A stretch of 64,000 nucleotides of DNA, from positions 9,932,501 through 9,996,500 of the forward strand of contig NC_083518.1 in assembly GCF_032362555.1 (NCBI RefSeq). Direction: 5' to 3'. How positions within the stretch are numbered: the first letter of the stretch is position 1; the number at the start of each line of letters is the position of its first letter. The position numbers and the translations under genes were made by a program. Below, piece by piece: positions 33,621 through 45,400 of the stretch. Below the pieces are notes generated by a model, which saw only the letters and a program-made list of their open reading frames with translations, was not told the DNA's origin and made no database searches. Source of the stretch: Amyelois transitella (Eukaryota; Arthropoda; Insecta; Lepidoptera; Pyralidae).

Positions 33621-35903
33621 ATGTGTGACGAGTATGAACTGTTTGAGTTTTTGGAAAGTGATTTCAACGAATCCAGAATGGCAAATAAAAAGAAACGTTT
33701 CAGGAACAGAAAATAAGGATCCTTTTGACTTAGATGAAAATGCTTTCATCAAGGAGTACAGGTATGTAAATGTTCACATATCAACCGCCTTATGCTCTAT
33801 TATATAGAAAGATCTATCTCTCTCTTCTCAACAACATGATAACATAATTACTCGTATCTTACTTGTCTATTCTATTGCATTTATTACAATAATTCTAGTA
33901 CAAAGGTGCTAGTTATTTCAAAAGAAATCTCTTCCAGTAGACCCATGAGAGGAAAGATGAATTTTAGAGCAGTATGGCGTGTGTATAAATAACGTTTAAC
34001 ATATTTAACTAAACATACATGCTAGTACTTACATAATTAAACATGGAATAATTAAATAAATGACAGTAATAAACTACATAAACATACCAATATATATATA
34101 TAATATATATAAGTCTATTTGGAGAGATAATAGTCTTTAACTCGTCGTTTGAATGAAGAGAGAGTTTGGGAACTTTGTGAAGAGCTGGAGCCAATAATGG
34201 CAAAAAGCTCTAAAAGAGCAACTGATTTAAGCATAGAAACAAAGGTCAATCAAGTTCCATAAAGTACAATAGGAGGATTACTATTAAAAGTTGTTTCCTA
34301 ATAAGTTATATTTTTCAGGTGTTAACATCATTGTATTTCTATGGACATGGAGACTATCAAAAACCTGTTGGTCGATCACATTTTGTCACTCAGCAGACAG
34401 TTTCTATTGTACTTGCAGAAGTTACAACAGCCCTTAATTACATCAGTTTCAGGAACAAATATATAAAATTCCCACAGACTTATGAAAGTCGTCAGTTAAA
34501 AAGATTAAGGCACACTTATATTTACTTAGCTAATTTTATTTATATTATATCAATAATTAAGTTTGATAACAATAAAAAGGCAGGCAAAAAAGGCATTTTT
34601 TGCCTGCAGATTTTTCAATAAATTCGGTATCCCTGGTGTGATTGGATGTATAGATTGTACCCATGTTCGCATAGTAAGGCCTAATGAGCATGAAGATAGA
34701 TATTTCTGTAGAAAGAAATTCCATTCTCTAAATGTTCAGTTGGTAAATAAACTTTTATTTAATAGTTTTATAGTATAATATATAACACATACAAACATGA
34801 TCACATCTATGTCCCTTGCGGGGTATTCAGAGCCAACAGTCCCAAAAATACTGATAGGCCGAGATTAATGGTAGAATTGAGATAATGGTAGGTTGCTAGT
34901 CTGTCACCTTAAAAAAGAATCCCAAATTTATAAGCCTGTCCCTTATTATAGTTTCTGAGTCAGAAATTTAAACACCATGGGTTGAAAAGTGCAGAGGCCA
35001 GGCGATAATAGACTTCATGTTTATGAGTTGGCTAAAACTATTCTCCCATCAATGATTTTCTAATATACTTACAATTTTTTTTCCATTGAGCCACTTTAGT
35101 AATTTGTAATTTTTCTTATTATTTTTTTTCAGATTTGTGATGCGGATCAACAAATCCTAAGTGTTGATGCGAGTCATCCAGGGTCACTTCATGACTCATT
35201 TATATGGAGCCACCATCCTGTATGTTACCATTTAGAAAATTTAGGGTCTGAAGCAACATGGCTTTTAGGTAAGAAAACCTTTTATGGTGAACTTATTATA
35301 GCAAATAATATGAACAATATTGTTTGAAAGATATATTTTTAACACACTTTCTATTAAAAACTTGAAATAAAATTTTAAAAGTCAAAAATATTTGTATACA
35401 ATTTTAAAATAAAAAAGTATCATTTTTATATAAAATATGAATGTTCAAATAAAATAAAAAAATAACAGAGTAATATGTTTATTTCCAGGTGACTTGGGTA
35501 CTCACAATGAAGAACGATGATGACACCTATTTTGGATGCAGAACCAGACACACCGGAAGCATATTATACACAAAAGCATGTAAAGGCTAGGAATGTTATA
35601 GAAAGAACTATAGGTCTTCTCAAAGCACGTTTCCGGTGTCTCTTGTGCCACAGGGTGTTGCATTATCAACCACAGGTTGCTGGCTTCATTACAAATGCTT
35701 GTGTAATATTGCACAATATTTGTAATGAAAACAACTTGCCTGAAGTAAGGTTGACAGAAGAAGAGCAAGCAAGGGAAGTTGCACAACAACCACCAGTGGA
35801 AGCTCTTCATGAACCAGCTGGGCAACACAACATTGAGCTTCAACGTGGTATATCTACACGGCGGGATCTTGTGGCACGTCTCTGGGCTCTTTGCCGTACC
35901 TGA
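33621..35903 (+). pseudogene. PIF/Harbinger transposase (HARBI1-like), broken
   Basis: Six exon-like blocks are readable. 33621-33762 includes DPFDLDENAFIKEYR. 34134-34244 includes RRLNEERVWELCEELEPIMA. 34319 to about 34505 holds the helix-turn-helix-like VLTSLYFYGHGDYQKPVG. 34610-34742 has GVIGCIDCTHVRIVRP. 35133-35268 has ILSVDASHPGSLHDSFIW. 35489-35903 has ARNVIERTIGLLKARFRC. The DDE-type acidic residues are recognisable in GCIDCTH, VDASHP and VIERTIG. The gene looks inactive. The frame breaks inside the first block near 33715, blocks 1 and 2 do not join in frame, and the last block shifts frame between the acceptor at 35489 and the conserved MTPILDAEPD segment at 35520. HARBI1-type proteins are nuclear DDE nucleases that act with a Myb-like partner. 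Confidence 0.75.
34580..34607. repeat. Perfect 12-bp hairpin abutting a splice acceptor
   Basis: GCAGGCAAAAAA and its exact reverse complement are separated by GGCA. The right arm supplies the pyrimidine tract of the transposase acceptor at 34609, so RNA folding would hide that splice site. Confidence 0.7.
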
Positions 35904-36123
35904 AAATAAAAAAATAGAATTTTATTATTAAGCAGATTTTTATTCAATAATATTTCATTTTTAAAAGTTATAAGTAGCTATGCAGGTAGTTTATGAACAA
36001 AAATCTTTTTCATTTAATATTCATCAAAGTAATATAGTTTTTTTTATTGTTATTAAATTCAATTAAATACCAATATTTTATTATGTAAAAGCATAAAAGT
36101 ACATATTCAATAAGTAAAAGAAT

Positions 36124-36188
36124 AGAACTGAAAGATGTAGTATCTACCTAACCCTCCGGGAAAGAGGCGTGATTTTATGTTATGTTAT
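36124..36188 (+). mobile_element. Short LINE 3' tail insertion
   Basis: Contains CCTCCGGGAAAGAGGCGTGA followed by TTTTATGTTATGTTATG, the tail of the LINE family found complete at 61113-63998. GTAAAAGAAT repeats at 36114-36123 and 36189-36198 look like a target-site duplication. It lies between the two Harbinger genes. Confidence 0.7.
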
Positions 36189-36529
36189 GTAAAAGAATTT
36201 TACATGAATAATTTGTAAATTTAATATTGCTTAGTAATCATCTCTCTTTTTTCTTTTTTAAAAGTAGTTCTAGTTTTAATTTTGCTCATTCCAAAATGAC
36301 ATATTTTAAAATAAATTAATAATATAATTATATATAAAAATTGAAACATTTTTTTATTTTAAATATATACAAAACATTCTGTAAATTTGCAGAAAAGTGA
36401 ATATCTCAAATAAAATTTCAAGTTATTAATGGATTAGCTATACTAATATTATTAAGAGAAATGACATTTTGAAATGGTTTACTGGACCAATTTTGATGAA
36501 TTTGGCACATTGAATAAATTAATTATTGC

Positions 36530-37614
36530 TCACCTTCTTCTAATTATAGCCACTATTTCACGAAAGAGACAAATAGCTTCTTGAAGTATTAAACTACTTG
36601 CAGCTTCAGTAGCAGCCCTCTGTTGTGCAGCTTCAACTATTTGCACCCTTGCTTCTGCGGCTGTTAAATGAGCACGTCGGCGCCGTCGCCTAGGTTGTGG
36701 CGGGGCTTCAGCCTGTACCACACTAGGTACTTCGACGCCGACAGCCTCATCAGAGACAGCTGCTGCATGGGTTTGTGAAGGATCTGATGATGCAGTAGTA
36801 ATTTCTACAGCTGCAGGTAGAGAATCTGCCTCGATAGAACTAACAGTTTGAGATACCTGAAATTAACAATTGAAATATTCATTCATACAATCACATTCTT
36901 ATACCTTAGGAGTAGACAGAGCTTACAGTCTCAAAAAGACTTAAAGCATTGAATTATTCATTTATATAATCACATTCTTTGACCTTAGGGAGTAGACAGA
37001 GCCAACACAGTCTCAAAAGGGCTATGCCATGCTCAGCTGTATGGCTTTATAATGTAATCAAATTGTTAAATTTATTATACAAAATACAATCAGTATGGTC
37101 ATCACTAGGCTACTATGATATAGTCTATTCACTTATTTCTATGTACTAGGCGCCTATGACAACACATTTTGAGATCATGATGCCTTAGTCAATAAATATT
37201 AATGTTTTATCCTAGTCTAGTAAAAATGAAATTGAATACATACACTAGAAGGAAGTTCTAACCATTCTTCTGCAATGGATTCGACTTCAATACCTCGAAT
37301 GCCAGAGGGGCTAGCTTCAGGTCTCATATCATCCTAAAAATAAATGGTTTCATTAATACATATATAACATAACATAAATTTTTTGTATTATTTTATAATT
37401 TGTAGGCTTTAATGTATTTAAGGGATCTTACCTGCAATGGGTTCACCTGCACCGCTGGTAGACCCATGCCATAATCCTCACCGAGGATACTTAAAAATTT
37501 TATATCTATTTCTGTTAGCTCTTCCCCACTTGGCGGGCCCCCTCCTGTCCTGCTGCTGCTCTCTCGAATTGTTCTATTTTTACGTTTTATTTTGCCCTTC
37601 AGGTCCACCCAGTA
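36530..37614 (-). CDS. Myb/SANT-like partner protein of the Harbinger element (5' end not found)
   Basis: Three in-phase exons are visible on the - strand. 37614-37432 includes YWVDLKGKIKRKNR and SSRTGGGPPSGEELTEID. 37333-37244 encodes 30 residues beginning DDMRPEAS. 36856-36530 ends after LILQEAICLFREIVAIIRRR. All have proper GT-AG borders and phase 0, giving 199 residues plus stop. The helix-3-like end of a Myb/SANT domain, the TGGGP linker and the basic patch PQPRRRRRRAH match the NAIF1/zeste-like second protein of PIF/Harbinger elements. In characterised systems this partner binds the element ends and carries the transposase into the nucleus. The upstream exon with the first Myb helices is not identifiable. 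The visible part is intact, unlike the transposase. Confidence 0.6.
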
Positions 37615-38880
37615 CTAAAACTAATGAGACTGCGTCTGGTTTGTTGTTGATTTGCACTAAAATTAAAAAAATACTTTGGTGAAGGCAGTTGGTTAAAAAT
37701 ATCCCATATTATGTATTTATGCCTTATTATAAGAAAACACTTTCTACTTACGACATAATATAGTTTTCTTGTAAAATAAATAATAGCCTCAAAAGTTAAG
37801 AATATTAAAAATCACTGCGATCCGGCAAACTTCTAAAACTGTTGTGAGGTAAGGCGCGTCGACTTAAAAAGCCGTGACAAGTAAAAAAAGGGATATTTCA
37901 AGTGGTTGCAGAACGGCTCTACATATTAAAAACATTATTTATGACTTAGGGACGAATTTAAAGTTATCGAAAACTTTCAAGTATCACTCAAGTATTCTAG
38001 CAGGTACCTACCTACTTATGTGACAGGCCGATTCGTTCGGACGGTCGTTCGAAACCATTTTAAACTAACATTTATTGATAACAATAACGCTATTGAATTT
38101 ATACAAATAAAAGTATTTTATAGCGTGCAACAGTGCATTGAAATTCAGCAAAATTTAGGGTAACTTCATATTTAATTAAATTTATAAGTATTTGTTATCT
38201 TTAATTATATTATTATTGTATTATTATGGTATTATTATTTTTATTAGAGGTTTGAACGTTTCTATATTGACATCTCCACATTGAGCCATAGACAAAATAA
38301 CCGTTCATCATTCAGCTTAAACCGTTCACCTTATAAGACGTCATGGTACGAGTTTTGAGCAGGCCTGCTAATAAACTGCCTTAATATTTGAACGGTTCTA
38401 TAAAACGTTGTGGTAAGCCTCCTGAAACCGAAATAGCTAAAACCTTAATATTTTGCCAGAGGCATGATTTTATTACATGCTGTTCATAATGAAAGGATTT
38501 TTCAAAATTCGATAGGGAATAGGGGTGAAAAAGGGAACAAACTTTATATGACAAAAAAAAAACAAATAGAAATGTGTAATTTTTCTTATTATTTTTATTT
38601 AGGTAAGTATTTAATTATTGGAAAATTTATGGCGGTGTGGCCAGTTTGCATTAGTTAAGACTCGTGTGCCTTAACTAGCCATGGAAAGTCTGGCATCACG
38701 AAATTTTACTATAAAGCTGACTCGATTTCATGTTTTTGAGCAAAACATAAACAATAGAATGAATTAAAATGGTTAATGAAGAAAAAAACAATACAACGTA
38801 TGTCGGTCTGGACGGAGCTACAAATACTGTTTTTAAATCTGTGGGAATGGGAGGGGGAATTTTTTGGATGAAAAATAGAT

Positions 38881-39400
38881 CACAGATTTAAAAACAGATT
38901 TTCAGAGATTTAGATACGTTTTTACACCTAAACAATGATTGGCAGAATCACTGAGTCTGGTGAAAGTCGAAGGGTGGAAGGAAGTGAAAGAAAGAAATAC
39001 TTCTGTTAACGTCATCTTTCATTGTCAATGTCATATTTTCATCTTCAATCTTCATCGTAATCATTCATCTTAGTTTAAGATTTAATTTAAATATTCTACA
39101 TTGAGTCCAATTAAAACTATGGCCAGTTCCTTGTGCAGATATACACAGATTTAAAAACAGATTTTCAGAGATTTAGATACGTTTTTACACCTAAACAATG
39201 ATTGGCAGAATCACTGAGTCTGGTGAAAGTCGAAGGGTGGAAGGAAGTGAAAGAAAGAAATACTTCTGTTAACGTCATCTTTCATTGTCAATGTCATATT
39301 TTCATCTTCAATCTTCATCGTAATCATTCATCTTAGTTTAAGATTTAATTTAAATATTCTACATTGAGTCCAATTAAAACTATGGCCAGTTCCTTGTGCA
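38881..39400 (+). repeat. Exact 257-bp tandem duplication of the fumarase promoter and start
   Basis: Copy 1 (38881-39137) and copy 2 (39144-39400) appear identical base for base and are separated by 6 bp. Each starts CACAGATTTAAAAACAG and ends within the first coding exon at ATGGCCAGTTCCTTGTGCA. Only copy 2 continues into the fumarase transit peptide. In copy 1 the ATG (39119) runs 11 codons to TAA at 39154. Any transcript starting in copy 1 therefore carries an upstream reading frame that begins with the same six residues as fumarase. Confidence 0.9.
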
Positions 39401-42400
39401 AAATATCCTCTGCTCTAATAAGCAGCTCGAAAAATCTAAGATATGCCGCTGGTTTGGTGAATAAATGCAACTTCTCTACTTCAAATGTCTACTCGGTAAG
39501 TTGCATAATCAATACCTTGCAAAACTCCTATAATGTAGCTTTACCGGTAACTTTCAGATCACTGTGTGTGCATTGTGTAATTCGATTATAAAGGCAATTT
39601 AATATAAAATATTTTAAAGACTGCTTAAGGCTATAATCGTTGTAATCACTTTCGGTCGAAAATTGTATTGTGAATATAACTTTCAGATCCTTTAAAGTAT
39701 ATCTATTATCAAACTTTCATCTTACTAGCCTATGCGCGCGGCTTCGCCTTTAGTAGTGTTTTCCGTGATGAACTTTCAAGATTAGTTAAATAATTTAACC
39801 CATTTTTTGTTATAGTTTTTATTAATTTCATTATCATTGAAATTTTTCACATGGGAACAGTACTTTTTCCAAGGTGAACTTTTCCACATATTCTATATCT
39901 TCTCAGTAGGTAGGTATTTTACATTGCTTAGACAACAGTGAACTTTATACATTAGCAATAAAGCTCAAATTGACTGTACGTATTAGTTAGAAAATGTTTG
40001 TATGGGATAAAGAAAAGGACTGTTTTAAGGTTTTTAGGCAACTATTTGGTATTTTTTCATCGTAAAAACCATCCTTGAGCTTCGAAGAATATAAAAAAAA
40101 GAATTGGTCAAATTGGTCCAGGCATTCTTGAGTTATGCGCTTACAACACATACTAAAAGCCAGAAGGAAAATATAGTTAGGTGTTATAAGTTATATGTAG
40201 CTGTATCTTTGTGACATTCTAGCTCCCTAACGGATGAACCAATTCAGATTTTATTTTTATTGGTTTCAAAAGTGAATCAATTGGGTGTGCTGCCAAGATA
40301 TGGCAGCCAGGAATTTTGGAAAAATTATCAGTAACTGGAAATTATGCGTCTCTGGTCTAAGTGAAAGTTTATATGGATGTTTTTGTTACTCTTTTTCACT
40401 AAAACTACTGAACAGATCATCGGGTTCATAAATGAATTAGTCTACATAATTCAGATAACAGTCATGCTATTGGTACCTACATAGCAGCAAAAGATTCTGT
40501 GCATCACACTATATTTTGTTGGAGTAGACAGAGCCCACAGTCTTGGCATGGAGTTGAGGTTCAAAAAGTGACAGGTTGCTATTCTTATCACCTACAAGAA
40601 GAATCCCAAGTTTATAAAGCATTCGCTCAATTCCCTTTTACAACATCTCAGGGGGACGATATGGATTGGTCCATTGGTACATAACATCGCGCCTCTTTCC
40701 CAGAAGGGTAGTACATCTATTTGCTTGCCACAATCTCTGTATAATTCTTTTGTTTGCCTCGCTTTTTCCCGATTTGATCCAGGTATGTTTATCTTTGCCT
40801 AAGAGAAAAATTTAAGTAAGTATCAGATTTTTCACGTCACTAAGATAGTTTCTAACCAGAAATGCGGAGTCGAGCTTAACCGATTGTAGATAATTTACTG
40901 GAACCGGTTTTTTTTTACTGACATGCCATGACCTAGTTTGTCTCAGGTGTATAAATTTTTACTATTTGCGATCTTTTTCCATGTGTTTAGGAAATTATGT
41001 TATTATAACTGGATTTTACTTCTTTTCTATCTATTTTTTAATATTCTAAATATTAAAAAAAATTAAGACATACGATTTAAATTGTTGTATCAAAGTTGAA
41101 AATTATGGTATACAATACAGTAACTCTTTACTGGACTACAAAAAATTACAGCGTATATTTTCGAACTTTGATAAAAATACAGATAGAGCAACATTTACAC
41201 GGGCGAGGTAAATTCGTAAAATTTATGATAAAAATCTATGGTGCAGACGTAGGTTTACGTAAATTTCCAGCCAGTAACATAAGATAATTGAAATCATTGA
41301 CATCATATCGAGTTAGTAACCGCAGTGAAATCAGTCTACACACAGCTTCGTGTGTCTGCGGTTGATATCGCGATAAAAATAACTTTGGAAGGATAAGTAG
41401 TGGGGCTTTAACCGGTCTTGTTTTGACGCTACGTGGCCATTTAGAACCTCGTTTTATTCTCATTTGTTCGTTCGAAACAGCGGTACTGACATTCACTTTT
41501 ATTACAATTCTGTCTGGTAGAAAGGCTAGCGCCCAAGTTTTTTTTTTAATTTTAAAACAGGCCGAAAAGAAAAAACATTTTTAAAAATAACAAATTTGAA
41601 AACTTATATTGACAGTGTAAATTTGACTCGTTGGCGGGTGTTTTAAATTTTTTGTGTCGTTTATTTTTGTAAATTTTTGTAGTTTTTATTTGTATTGTAT
41701 TTGAGTACTTGAAGTGAATTTGTGAAAAAATGGCGTGTTCAGTGTGTTTATCGGACAAGAAGCCTATTAAATTTGTAAGTATTTGTCTTTTGTATATGAT
41801 ACCGTGGAAGCTATCATTGATAGAAAGATTGATTTATGAATTACTTTTTTATCAACTTTTTCTCTCTTTTGCAATCTCTTGATGCGTAACTATGAATAAA
41901 TATTTAAGTAAGGCATTTCGTCACAACTTATTGAATCAACTGTAAAGAGCATCGTAGCTTAATAATCTGTTTATAAAGCAATCAATTCAGTATTTTCAAA
42001 TCTCTAGGCTCTGTCTACCCCGTAAGGGATAAATATATGATTTACCTATGAACTCTAACATAGAAATGAAATCAGTTTACTGTGTATTATACCAATAAAT
42101 TTAATTACAAAAGCATGTATATAACACCTATTAGTATTTTTAGTTTCAAAACATTTCCAATGCCCTTTGGATGATTTATGTTCTGTCAAATGAATATAAA
42201 ACAGAACTCAGCTGAATTGAAAAACCTGTTAAATACTAAAGAATGGTTGTAAATTACCAATTATAATGAGTACCTATAATAATATACCTCAATCTTTACT
42301 CCAATGTTCAACGGTTTGTGTCACCTTCAGATAAATAACTTAATGGTTTAGTTTAGTTTATAATTATTATTGTCTGTGTAGGTATAATAATCAAAAATCA

Positions 42401-45400
42401 AAACGAAAACATCGTGAGGAAACCTACACATTCAGGCAACTGGATGTGTAACCATGATCGATCCAATATGGGTTAGGTTTACCTGTAAAAATCTAACTCA
42501 CCCAATCCAGGATCCAGGACTAAAGCCAGTTTACAAGTGTCAAACTTGAAAACGTGAATTTCCGTCTTTTCGAGACTGTTGGCTCTGTCTACCACGTAAG
42601 GGATAAAGACGTGCCTGTGTCTTAAAAGAAATAGAGGAACCATCAAAGTGCCGTGTGGTTCCCGGCACCAATACAAAAAAGAATAGGACCACTCCATCTC
42701 TTTCCCATGGATGTCGTAAAAGGCGACTAAGGGATAGGCTTACAAACTTGGTATTCTTTTTTAGGCGATGGGCTAGCAACCTGTCACTATTTGAATCTCA
42801 ATTCTATCATTAGGCCAAATAGCTGAACGTGGCCATTCAGTCTTTTGAAGACTGTTGGCTCTGTCTCCCCGCAAGGGATATAGACGTGACCATATGTGTG
42901 TATGTATGTGGAACCATCAAAGTGTTGAAAATGACTTATGAACAACAATGTTACCAATTTAAAATCGCTTAGAAACACATAATGACATAATTGTTTGTTA
43001 TTGAACAAGAAATAGATAGTCGTAATGGGTACTCCATCTAGTTCAGAAGCTAAGTAAACATGCACACTGTTGCCTCATCAGGTTACTTTCAGATAACAAC
43101 AGATAACAAAAACACGTATACAATACCCCGTTTGTTATTGAAATTGTAAACTTTAATGTTTGGAACGGGTAATGTTCATTGAACACGGAAAGCGGTGTTT
43201 TATGTGATTTGTTTACGTAAGATAAGTACTTAATCCACATTTCTATTCTAAGTTGGATAGTTGACGTCGGAAGTAAATGCTGCAGTGCAGTTTACCGCTG
43301 CTACTGCACTGACGCATTGGAAGCGGCAGTAAGACTATTGGCTCTGTCTACCCTTCAAGGGATATAGGCGTGATTATATGTATACGTACTTATTTTTAGC
43401 TGAGTAGGATACCAGATATAAGTTGACACAATATGGCGATTTGCTAGGTGCTCAAGTTTCACCAACGCCTTATTCTACTTACCTAATTATAAATTCACCT
43501 ACTTGACATGGAGTGGAATGGTTTTTTATGGGTAATATATTTTCCTATCATTCTTGTCGACTGAATTATTTTTTCAGTTCGAACCAGTAGTTCTTGAGAT
43601 TAGCGCGTTCAAACAAACAAACAAACTCTTCAGCTTTATAATATTAGTATAGATTTTTTTTCATAATTTTTATATCATATATCAAAAATATTTAGCATTA
43701 TAATATTAACTACTTGATAGGTACATATATAGTGGAGACTATGACTTAAATAGGTTACTGAAACTGTGTTACATGTCTATTTCTTTCAGATAGCTTTAGA
43801 TTGTAATTGTAATGCTGTTCCTTTCTTGTTTCAGAGGAAAGAGAGGGACACATTCGGCGAGTTGGACGTGCCGGATGACAAGCTTTTTGGAGCTCAGACC
43901 GTGAGGTCTGTTATGAACTTTCCGATTGGTGGGATTGAGGAGCGAATGCCTGTAAGTATCTATACTAGATGTTGCTCATCATTTCACCTGCTTGGCTTCG
44001 ACGATGAAATATTCGTATTGATACATACATATGGTCACGTCTATATACCTTGCGGTGTAGATAGAGCCAACAGTCTTGTTCTCTGTTGTCCACTAAAAAC
44101 AAAGTGTGTACAAAATTTATCTTGAAACAGATTTCTTAATATTGTTTTCGGTTTTATTTTTTATTTTTATACTCTTTACGATTTTTGTGTAATGCTAATT
44201 GTATGCATGCATCCCGTTACATACTTTTAATTTAAATAACACAAAGTTCGTTAACACGCGTAGTTTTAAGTTATTATAATTCATATAATATTTACTTAAT
44301 CGGCACTGTTTGGTCTATAATACTGTATACTGTTCTATAAGATATTTTATTTTGTACTTATGACTGTTTGTGCCAAAATAAATGAAAAAAAAAAAAAAAA
44401 AAAAACATAGGCATTGTTCAGCTGTTTGGTTTAATTATAGAATTGACTTTTATATAGTGACAGGTTGCTAGCTCGTCGCCTAAAAGAAGAATCCCAAGTT
44501 TATAAACCTATCCTATATACATACCTATACATATTAGTCGCCTTTTACGACAATTATTTTACATCATTCAAACTAGCAAGCGGTCAAAAGCGAAACGTTG
44601 ATAAGAATAACAATAGTTTTTGTTGCGTAACGATTGAGCGTGTTATTTGAACACCTATTGCATAGAATGTATTGTGAATTAAATACGTAAATGTCGGTCA
44701 AGGGAGAAATTTGATGAACAATAGTATGTGTCAAAATATCAGTAAGCTGTCTCTGTGTGTGAGCACCAATAGGAAAAAGAATTGGACCCCTTCATATCAT
44801 TTCCATGGATGTCGTAAAGAGCGACTAAGGGATAGGCTTATTAACTTGAGATTCTTCTTTTAGGCGATGTGCTAGCAATCTATCACTATTTAAATCTCAA
44901 TTCTTTCATTAAGCCTACCAGCTGAACGTGACTTGTCAGTCTTTTCAAGACTGTTGGCTCTGTCTACCCCTCAAGGGATAAAGACGTGATTATATGTATG
45001 TAACTGTCTCTCAATGCTTTATTGACTGTGGCGTAGGGTACCAAGTCGGTTGACCATGCCAGTGGACCTAGATTCGATTCACAGCGTGGCAATTTTTTGT
45101 TCTTCTTGAAAAGTTCCAAACTAATCTATACATATTATATAAATGCGAAAATACATTTGTTTATTTGTTACCCTTTCAAAAAAGTTAATAACTTCACCGA
45201 ACTTTTGCAAACATGTAATGTAAAGTACAAAAAAGGACATAAGGTACTGTGACGCGGGCTGAGCTTCGGGCATAAGTTAGTAAATTATTTATTTCCTTTA
45301 TTTTATTACTTAAACATAATTAATTAAAATATTCCAACCACCTTAATAAAACTAATGGTAAAAAACATTGTAAAATTATTTTAATTTATAAATACACGTG

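Larger units (their letters stand above)
33240..38415. mobile_element. PIF/Harbinger-type DNA transposon (degraded, two genes)
   Basis: The block contains a split PIF/Harbinger transposase on + (33621-35903) and a Myb/SANT-like protein gene on - (36530-37614), the standard two-protein content of this superfamily. Both ends share short motifs: TCGTACCATGAC at 33240-33251 with its reverse complement at 38340-38351; near-palindromes AGCAGACCTGC-G-GCAGGTCTGCT (33262-33284) and AGCAGGCCTGCT (38358-38369); and AACCGTTC-type sites at 33290, 38300 and 38320, with the reverse complement at 38390. I cannot define the exact termini or the 3-bp target duplication. SINE fragments (36895-37060) and a LINE tail (36124-36188) inserted later. 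Confidence 0.65.

Noticed and set aside
38769..38891. 41-codon ATG frame just upstream of the fumarase promoter duplication
   Set aside because: It has no family resemblance and ends at the duplication border by chance.
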